Assembly: GCA_900637675.1 (NCBI GenBank)
Contig: LR134389.1
Span: 1,550,001-1,614,000, forward strand
DNA length: 64,000 bases
Reading direction: 5' to 3'
From: Streptococcus equi subsp. equi
GTDB lineage: Bacteria; Bacillota; Bacilli; Lactobacillales; Streptococcaceae
Each line of letters opens with the position of its first letter. Positions within the stretch are counted from its first letter, which is position 1. A program made the position numbers and the translations under genes. Below, piece after piece: positions 58,215-64,000 of the stretch. Under the pieces are notes generated by a model, which saw only the letters and a program-made list of their open reading frames with translations, did no database searches and had not been told where the DNA came from.

Positions 58215-60539
58215 TTAACTCCTTTTACGACCTTTCTTTTTAGCAGCTTTTTGGTAAAATGGTTTCTTTGCTTTTTTTCTTGTCTTCTGCTTTGATTTTG
58301 GCTTTGAGGGCTTGGACTCCTTACTCCTGCTAGCCCTTGAAGCAGCCTTTTGCCTGTGCTTATGCTTAGCTTTAGCTGACCTTGTGGTCTTTTCAACCAC
58401 ATCATAGTCACTAGCCAAGTAATCAAAATCAATGTCACCTGTTTCCTTGTCAGCCCTCACCAATCTAACCCGAATCGGCTGACCTGCTCTAAATACCTTT
58501 CCTGAGCGTTCACCCTTTAAGGAGAGTGTCCGTTCATTATAGTGATAATATTCAGGCAAATTGGTAATATGCACCAGACCTTCAATTGTATTTGGCAATT
58601 CGACAAACATGCCAAACTTAACCACACTAGCAATCACGCCATCAAACACATCACCAATATAATCTGCCATGTATTCTGCTTTTTTCATCGCCTCAACCAC
58701 ACGCTCCGCGTCAATTGCACGACGCTCTAGCTGAGATGACGATACTGCCAATTCTGGAATAACCTGTGCAAAATGATCCACCTTCTCCTGCGTGATCTGA
58801 TTGTATTCTCGAATCATGCGGTGCACCAGTAAATCAGGGTAACGACGAATCGGGCTGGTAAAATGCGTGTAGTAGTCTGCTGCTAAGCCATAGTGACCAT
58901 GATTATGCTCAGAATACCTAGCCTGCTGCATAGAGCGCAGCAGCATCATATTCAAAACCTCTGCTCCAGGACTTCCTTCTACCTTTGCCATAAAGGCCTG
59001 CAAGGCTTCTTGAGAAATCTTATTAGCAGTTCCCTGAATCTGAATCCCAAAGGCACTAGCGTAATCAATAAAGGTCTGCAATTTCTCTGCCTTTGGCTCC
59101 TCATGAACCCGGTAAATAAATGGCAAGCCAGCCCTTGAAAAATGCTCAGCAACACATTCATTTGCCGCTAGCATAAAGGACTCAATCATGCGCTCTGCAA
59201 CACCTCGCTGGCGCAAGACCACATCAACCGGCATGCCCTTATCATTGACAATAATCCTAGCCTCCTGCGTGTCAAAGTTCAAGGCCCCGCGCTTCACACG
59301 CATCGCCTCTAAGATCTGATGCAGCTCAACCATAGTACTCACATCATCAGCAATTCTATCAAATTCCCTAAGCGCCTCACTGTCACCTGCAATCATCTGA
59401 TTGACCGCGCTGTAGGTCATTCTAAAGGTTGTGTTAATCACTGACTGACACAGCTGATAATCAACCACATGTCCCTGATGATCAATCTCCATGATCGCTG
59501 ACTGGGTCAACCGGTCAACCTTTGGATTGAGAGAGCAGATACCATTTGACAACCGCTCCGGCAGCATTGGCACCACACGATCTGTCACGTAAACAGAGGT
59601 CCCGCGCGCAGCTGCCTCACGATCCAAGGCTGACCCTTCCGTCACATAGTAGGACACATCTGCGATATGAACCCCAAGCTCAACGTTTCCATTGGCCAAT
59701 CTCTTGATATGGATGGCGTCATCTAGGTCTTTAGCATCAGCACCATCAATAGTGATGGTCGTTTCTTTGCGCAAATCAACACGCCCCATAAGATCCTGAT
59801 CACTCGGAGCATCTGGAATGGCATTGGCCTCAGCTAGAACGTCATCTGGAAACGCCGATACAATATCCATAGATTCCAAAACCTCCAGCACATCAATGCC
59901 GACATCATGCTGATGCCCAATAATATCACACACAGTCCCTACAAAATAATCCTGCCCAGCCTTAGGGTATTGCACAATATCAGCCTTAATGATTTCAGTA
60001 CCATCTAAGGCAATTGGAGATTTTGCGATATAAATCCTCTGTTGAATCCTTTGATTTTTCGACTTGATGTAGCCAGCATACTTAGGGTGATCATCATCTA
60101 AAATAACCCTACCAACAACCGTCTTTAAAGAGCGCTCCACGATAGCTACCACGCGAGCCTCTGCTGCTGTAGCCTTAAGCCGATTAGCTGGTTTTTTAAT
60201 AACAGCCTCAACCCTATCGCCATCACTAGCATACCCCACATCATCACGACCAATAAAAATGTCGTCCTCATTGTCATCAACCGACAAAAAGCCAAAGCCA
60301 GCCTTATTGGCACGAAAAATACCTTGAACCCTTATCTCTGGCTTTTTTTGCTGTGGTGCTCTAAGAAACACCTCACCCTCATCTGAAAAAGACAAAAGTC
60401 CCTTGCCTTCCATTTTGGAAATGGCTTTAATCAGGCGAGGAAAGCTCCTCGCATCAGTCATCTCTAGTGCAGCCGCCAAATCATGAATATTTGATTGGCC
60501 ATGCTCCTTTAAATAATTCGTAATGTTCTCTATCATCAT
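58215..60539 (-). CDS. rnr: Ribonuclease R
   Basis: 774 residues. N-terminal winged-helix-like and cold-shock domains ([28 protein letters not shown]), RNB catalytic domain with the Asp cluster in [21 protein letters not shown], an S1 domain ([29 protein letters not shown]) and a long Lys/Arg/Ser-rich tail of about 60 residues. A 3'-5' exonuclease that, with SmpB-tmRNA, removes faulty mRNA. Confidence 0.96.
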   Translation of the reverse strand: MMIENITNYLKEHGQSNIHDLAAALEMTDARSFPRLIKAISKMEGKGLLSFSDEGEVFLRAPQQKKPEIRVQGIFRANKAGFGFLSVDDNEDDIFIGRDDVGYASDGDRVEAVIKKPANRLKATAAEARVVAIVERSLKTVVGRVILDDDHPKYAGYIKSKNQRIQQRIYIAKSPIALDGTEIIKADIVQYPKAGQDYFVGTVCDIIGHQHDVGIDVLEVLESMDIVSAFPDDVLAEANAIPDAPSDQDLMGRVDLRKETTITIDGADAKDLDDAIHIKRLANGNVELGVHIADVSYYVTEGSALDREAAARGTSVYVTDRVVPMLPERLSNGICSLNPKVDRLTQSAIMEIDHQGHVVDYQLCQSVINTTFRMTYSAVNQMIAGDSEALREFDRIADDVSTMVELHQILEAMRVKRGALNFDTQEARIIVNDKGMPVDVVLRQRGVAERMIESFMLAANECVAEHFSRAGLPFIYRVHEEPKAEKLQTFIDYASAFGIQIQGTANKISQEALQAFMAKVEGSPGAEVLNMMLLRSMQQARYSEHNHGHYGLAADYYTHFTSPIRRYPDLLVHRMIREYNQITQEKVDHFAQVIPELAVSSSQLERRAIDAERVVEAMKKAEYMADYIGDVFDGVIASVVKFGMFVELPNTIEGLVHITNLPEYYHYNERTLSLKGERSGKVFRAGQPIRVRLVRADKETGDIDFDYLASDYDVVEKTTRSAKAKHKHRQKAASRASRSKESKPSKPKSKQKTRKKAKKPFYQKAAKKKGRKRS

Positions 60540-60587
60540 ACCTATCTTCTATTTCTAACACCATACTTGATGGTTGTGCTCATTGAT

Positions 60588-60621
60588 AAAAAAATGAGCT
60601 AGACTAACTCTGTCAAGCTCA
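60588..60621 (-). terminator. Hairpin terminator between secG and rnr
   Basis: On the minus strand TGAGCT (60621-60616) pairs with AGCTCA (60600-60595), followed by seven T residues. It lies between the secG stop and the rnr start and probably lowers read-through. Confidence 0.65.
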
Positions 60622-60625
60622 CTCC

Positions 60626-60862
60626 TTATTTACTTGATAAAATGGCAAGCACTAACGCAATTCCTAACCAAAAAAACACTAGAACTGCTGTAAAACGTTG
60701 CATAAAAGCTTCAAATCCGCGAGCTTTTGTACGCTCAAACAAGGCTTCTGAGCCACTGCTATCAAAAACATTGCTACTAGGATTTTTTTGTGGCTGCATA
60801 AAGATAGCAATCACAAGCAACACTGATAATACTAGCAATATCGTAAGTAGTAAGTCGTACAT
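60626..60862 (-). CDS. secG: Protein translocase subunit SecG
   Basis: 78 residues with two membrane helices (about 3-22 and 54-75), separated by the conserved loop GSEALFERTKARGFEAFMQR. It is the small subunit of the SecYEG channel. Lies between rpmG and rnr in the usual streptococcal order. Confidence 0.93.
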   Translation of the reverse strand: MYDLLLTILLVLSVLLVIAIFMQPQKNPSSNVFDSSGSEALFERTKARGFEAFMQRFTAVLVFFWLGIALVLAILSSK

Positions 60863-60907
60863 GTTAATTCCTCCACTGTAGTCTCAATCATTCTAACACA
60901 AAACCAA

Positions 60908-61054
60908 CTAAGATTCAACATGCAGCGTTACTTTTCTCTCCTTAGGACAGTATTTAGGAACCTTAATCTTCTCAGGGTGACTTGTTTTATTTTTACTAGT
61001 CAAATAATTTTTGCTGCCGCAATGGCTGCACTCCAAATGAATCTTTACTCTCAC
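60908..61054 (-). CDS. rpmG: Ribosomal protein L33
   Basis: 48 residues, start GTG at 61054. Sequence shows the L33 pattern: CxxC ([13 protein letters not shown]), [10 protein letters not shown], and [14 protein letters not shown]. This is the streptococcal form with the fourth Cys replaced (CPKE). It sits upstream of secG. A 92-residue frame on the opposite strand (60920-61198) is only its shadow. Confidence 0.88.
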   Translation of the reverse strand: MRVKIHLECSHCGSKNYLTSKNKTSHPEKIKVPKYCPKERKVTLHVES

Positions 61055-61541
61055 ATCATTTCCCTAATCTTACTATATTTTATCAGCGTCATAAGGCTTC
61101 AAATCACCCGCAGCTTCTTTATTAAAGATATCTCTAGTTATTATAGCATATTATCCAGTAAGAAAACAAACTCAGGACTTTTAGCAAAAAAGGCTTAAGC
61201 GCCAACCAATAAACATTCCAAGGCTATCGGGGAATATTTTCTAATGGTTATTATAAATCATGAACAATTACCTAACAAAGCAACTCCAAAACAAAGATAA
61301 AAGACGAACATTCACCTTGCTGCTCAGCTATCAAGATAAACAATCCTGATAGCATCAATTTTCTTTAGGTCCTCAGCAATCGGTTGTAATATCAGACAAT
61401 TCAGGTGTTGATTAAAAAAAACGAAACTACGGAGACCAATTGTCAGAAAGCTATTCACAGCCCGCAGGCGTCGTGCTAAAGTATTGTCTGGAAAAAGAAA
61501 GGTTTAGGAATGATTATACCTAAACTCAAAGGAGAGAAACA
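61055..61541 (+). promoter_or_regulatory. Leader of the first collagen-like adhesin gene, with conserved 5' hairpin
   Basis: No gene. The last ~150 bases match the region before the second adhesin gene: ATCAGACAATT, TTAAAAAAAACGAAACTACGGA..CCAATTGTCAGAAA, then a hairpin GTTTAGG (61502-61508) with CCTAAAC (61519-61525), just ahead of AAAGGAGAGAAAC and the start codon. Confidence 0.65.
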
Positions 61542-63455
61542 ATGAGAAAAACAATGAAGAAGATGCTAGCAGCCTCGACGCTCTGCATCATCATGTCAGG
61601 CAGCTTCATCAGCGGCTCAGCTAGAGTGTTGGCGGAGAAGTATTATGGTTTTAATGATGGCACAGGAGAGCATTCACCATTCCCTGTATACGTTACTCCA
61701 ATTACTAAACCTAATAGGAATACTGCCAAAGTTGTCTACTGTTTCAATAAAGATATGAAGTGGCCAGAAACTTGGGATAAAGCAGCACCAAAAAAACCAG
61801 ATAATTTACCTCTATACTACGATATGGAAGGTACTGATCAATTATTCAGTACATATGCAAGTGGACAACTTACTCCTAATGTCAGTAAAGTCTTAGCTAA
61901 TATAATGGCTAAAGGTTATCCAAACAACAATGAGTTTGCTCACCATTTTAAACTCACTCCCAATTCCGCTGTAAAAGTTACTCAAATCGCAGTTTGGACT
62001 GTTACGGATAACCTAAAAAACTATTCTCAATACAGTCTAACCAGAGAAGAGGAAGCTGCATTAAATTACCTAACTGACAAAAATAGGGACGACTTTAGCG
62101 ATAGTATCAAGTTAAAATTATACATTCCACAAAATCCTCGAACTATAAAATATCAAAATCTTCTAGGTTATGACCTAATAGTTAAAACTCCAGAAAAAAA
62201 AGATAATTGTAAATGCACCAAAATTTATATAGAAGATAATGGAAAAGATGGCTATTATCTGTATATTTATTATGACAACAATGAAAATAATAGATATGAC
62301 TCGGACAAAGATAGCCTATTGCAAAAGAAATACATAAAAAATGGGAAAGATGGGAAACCAGGAAGACCAGGGGTTCCAGGACTTCCTGGCCCTGCTGGAC
62401 CTCAAGGGCCTAGAGGAGACAAAGGAGAAACCGGGGAACGTGGACCTAAAGGTGAAAAAGGTCTAGACGGTAAGCCTGGTGAAAAGGGTCCTAAAGGCGA
62501 TACAGGAAAAGATGGTAAGGACGGACAACCCGGACCTCAGGGACCTAAGGGTGACCCTGGACGTGATGGAAAAGATGGCGAACCTGGAAAACCTGGCGAG
62601 CGCGGTGAGAAAGGACCTCAAGGCGAACGTGGACCTCAAGGACTTCCTGGGCCCAAAGGTGAGCCTGGAATTCCAGGGCCTAAGGATGAAGATGGAAAAG
62701 ATGGTGCTCCTGGACATGACGGACAACCGGGGCCTAAAGGTGAAAAAGGGGACCCTGGGCAACAAGGCATTCCAGGACCTAAAGGGGAACCTGGACGTGA
62801 TGGTAAAGATGGAGAAAAAGGCGAGCGTGGAGAGCAAGGACCTCAAGGCGAACGTGGAGAGCAAGGACCTCAAGGCGAACGCGGAGAGCAAGGACCTCAA
62901 GGCGAACGTGGAGAGCAAGGACCTCAAGGCGAACGTGGAGAGCAAGGACCTCAAGGCGAACGTGGAGAGCAAGGACCTCAAGGCGAACGCGGGGAGCAAG
63001 GACCTCAAGGCGAACGTGGGGAGCAAGGACCTCAAGGCGAACGCGGAGAGCAAGGACCTCAAGGCGAACGCGGAGAGCAAGGACCTCAAGGCGAACGTGG
63101 AGAGCAAGGACCTCAAGGCGAACGTGGGGAGCAAGGACCTCGTGGAGAAAATCCTACTCCTACCCCAGATCCAATGCCACAACCAGAACCACAACCAGAA
63201 CCACAACCAATGCCTGATCCAGCACCTAAACCAGAATCCAAGCCAGAACCTAAGCCGATACCTCAACCAGAGGTTAAGCCTCAGCCAGAGACAAAACCTC
63301 AACAACCAAACAAGCCATCAACCATTACTAGCCAATCTAGCGGCAAATCACTGCCAAAAACAAATGACACTGGCAGCTTGATCACAGCATTTGGTACAGG
63401 CTTACTCACTCTTCTTGGACTAGGCTTCCTAGCAAAACGCAAAAGAAAGCAATAA
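61542..63455 (+). CDS. Collagen-like cell-wall adhesin with a thioester head domain
   Basis: 637 residues. Signal peptide (1-31, with a KKMLAAST start and cleavage before EKYYG). The globular head (about 32-265) contains VVYCFNK (Cys67) and VTQIAVWTV (Gln148), the partner residues expected for an internal thioester that can bond covalently to host surfaces. The collagen-like rod (Gly-X-Y, about 268-537) is followed by a proline-rich wall-spanning part and the sorting signal LPKTN, hydrophobic helix and KRKRKQ tail. The rod has one break (Asp382 replaces Gly) and 11 perfect GEQGPQGER units near its end. Acts at the cell surface as an Scl/Scz-type adhesin. The target is unknown. Confidence 0.88.
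   Translation: MRKTMKKMLAASTLCIIMSGSFISGSARVLAEKYYGFNDGTGEHSPFPVYVTPITKPNRNTAKVVYCFNKDMKWPETWDKAAPKKPDNLPLYYDMEGTDQLFSTYASGQLTPNVSKVLANIMAKGYPNNNEFAHHFKLTPNSAVKVTQIAVWTVTDNLKNYSQYSLTREEEAALNYLTDKNRDDFSDSIKLKLYIPQNPRTIKYQNLLGYDLIVKTPEKKDNCKCTKIYIEDNGKDGYYLYIYYDNNENNRYDSDKDSLLQKKYIKNGKDGKPGRPGVPGLPGPAGPQGPRGDKGETGERGPKGEKGLDGKPGEKGPKGDTGKDGKDGQPGPQGPKGDPGRDGKDGEPGKPGERGEKGPQGERGPQGLPGPKGEPGIPGPKDEDGKDGAPGHDGQPGPKGEKGDPGQQGIPGPKGEPGRDGKDGEKGERGEQGPQGERGEQGPQGERGEQGPQGERGEQGPQGERGEQGPQGERGEQGPQGERGEQGPQGERGEQGPQGERGEQGPQGERGEQGPQGERGEQGPQGERGEQGPRGENPTPTPDPMPQPEPQPEPQPMPDPAPKPESKPEPKPIPQPEVKPQPETKPQQPNKPSTITSQSSGKSLPKTNDTGSLITAFGTGLLTLLGLGFLAKRKRKQ
62829..63152 (+). repeat. 27-bp tandem repeat array in the collagen-like rod
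   Basis: Eleven 27-base units (62829-63125), differing only at silent sites, each encode GEQGPQGER. A twelfth, changed unit (GEQGPRGEN) ends the rod. High identity suggests recent slippage and variable rod length between strains. Confidence 0.92.
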
Positions 63456-63504
63456 TTAAAACACTACCCATAGCCTTTTAATCATTGGCTATCAACTAGA
63501 TAAC

Positions 63505-63542
63505 AAAAAGCTTATCGTTTTACTCCTAACGATAGGCTTTTT
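63505..63542 (+). terminator. Terminator after the first adhesin gene
   Basis: aaaaagcttatcgtt (63505-63519) and aacgataggcttttt (63528-63542) form a long hairpin ending in T5. Confidence 0.85.
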
Positions 63543-63722
63543 CGCATTCCCTATTGCTTGGTCTCAATACTATTTTTCCAGCTTTAGGCTGGTTTTGCTA
63601 ATCCAAAATAATATCAGACAATTTCCGTTTTAATTAAAAAAAACGAAACTACGGACGCCAATTGTCAGAAAATGGTTCACAGCTTAGAGTCACCATGTTA
63701 AGCTATTCTACGAAGAAGAAAG

Positions 63723-63761
63723 GTTTAGGAATGACTATTTCTAAACTCAAAGGAGAGAAAC
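63723..63761 (+). promoter_or_regulatory. Conserved leader hairpin and ribosome site of the second adhesin gene
   Basis: GTTTAG (63723-63728) pairs with CTAAAC (63741-63746); loop and outer pair differ from the first copy but the stem is kept. AAAGGAGAGAAAC and the ATG follow. Confidence 0.6.
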
Positions 63762-64000
63762 ATGAGAAAAACAATGAAGAAGATGCTGGCAGCCTCGACA
63801 GTCTGCATCATCATGTCAGGTAGCTTTATCGGCGGATCAGCCAGAATCCTAGCCGAGCAGTATTATGGGTGGAATGATGGAACAAGAGTAAAATCACCTT
63901 TTTTCCTTTATGTTACGCCAACAAATGAAACGACTAGGAAAACCGGAAAAAATGGTACAATAGTCTATTGTTTCAACAGAGATAAGGAATGGCCAGCAAA
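63762..64000 (+). CDS. Second collagen-like/thioester adhesin, start only
   Basis: The window ends about 79 codons in. The signal peptide is almost the same as in the first gene (MRKTMKKMLAASTVCIIMSG), then QYYGWNDG and IVYCFNRDKEWPA, holding the thioester Cys in the same place. The head has diverged from its neighbour elsewhere. It is a tandem paralogue with its own leader. Whether it has a collagen rod cannot be seen here. Confidence 0.85.
   Translation, partial: MRKTMKKMLAASTVCIIMSGSFIGGSARILAEQYYGWNDGTRVKSPFFLYVTPTNETTRKTGKNGTIVYCFNRDKEWPA

Noticed and set aside
60920..61198. 92-residue plus-strand hydrophobic frame
   Set aside because: It overlaps rpmG on the minus strand, which has clear L33 motifs and the expected neighbours.
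62829..63152. Regular repeats as a possible CRISPR array
   Set aside because: Units are contiguous without spacers and encode Gly-X-Y in frame.
62463..63381. Long open frames on the other strand and in another frame across the collagen repeats
   Set aside because: They are by-products of the 27-base periodic sequence: low-complexity RSLLSTFAL- and SKDLKANVE-type repeats with no start signal.

Overview
The window comes from a low-GC Gram-positive coccus, almost certainly a pyogenic Streptococcus and most like Streptococcus equi (zooepidemicus or equi). The evidence is the block vicR-vicK-vicX / rnc-smc / two Cof phosphatases-ftsY, the divergent ccpA/pepQ pair, smpB-rnr-secG-rpmG, a RofA/Mga-type regulator, and two tandem collagen-like surface proteins with thioester heads. 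No rRNA, tRNA or CRISPR array was seen.

Layout. 1-0.7 kb: end of a YcgQ-like gene. 0.7-5.1 kb: a beta-glucoside operon (antiterminator, PTS EIIBCA, 6-phospho-beta-glucosidase) with a readable promoter, cre site and RAT/terminator. 5.2-8.3 kb: ftsY and two HAD phosphatases. 8.3-14.8 kb: accessory island 1, holding a lactococcin-972-type bacteriocin with its ABC/membrane immunity genes, and a type VII-secretion-like lipase effector with its lipase domain at the N-terminus. 14.8-19.1 kb: smc and rnc. 19.1-29.1 kb: accessory island 2 between rnc and vicX, holding an IS1634-like element with a 93-bp target duplication, a RofA-like regulator, a FokI-like type IIS restriction-modification system and an IS3-family element. 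29.1-32.0 kb: vicRKX. 32.2-36.2 kb: a four-gene acyl-CoA-like operon. 36.6-42.3 kb: a second, inverted IS3 copy cutting into the remains of a nisin-type lantibiotic locus (lanP-R-K and part of lanF). 42.3-43.5 kb: gene and IS relics. 43.7-48.5 kb: thrS with its T-box, then two glycolipid glycosyltransferases. 48.8-52.6 kb: amyA, ccpA and pepQ. 52.8-55.5 kb: an Rgg-type regulator facing an unnamed 44-residue peptide gene and an ABC exporter. 55.7-61.1 kb: nitroreductase, a GT2 glycosyltransferase, smpB, rnr, secG and rpmG. 61.5 kb to the end: two collagen-like adhesin genes in tandem.

The accessory DNA is dominated by bacterial competition and DNA-defence genes, and most of it is broken. I reconstructed about twelve single-base indels in eight genes, nearly all one base missing from a short homopolymer. 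Restoring the base gives proteins of full family length: bacteriocin, its ATPase and permease, type VII lipase, both FokI-type R and M genes, VicK, and a GT2 enzyme. Either the genome is decaying, as in host-restricted S. equi, or the assembly under-calls homopolymers. VicK and the GT2 enzyme are backbone genes, so the second explanation must be excluded before anything is called a pseudogene.

Most novel candidates: the reverse-domain type VII lipase locus (12.4-14.6 kb), the Rgg/44-residue-peptide/exporter unit (52.8-55.5 kb), the FokI-like system, and the tandem thioester-collagen adhesins with a shared 5' leader hairpin.
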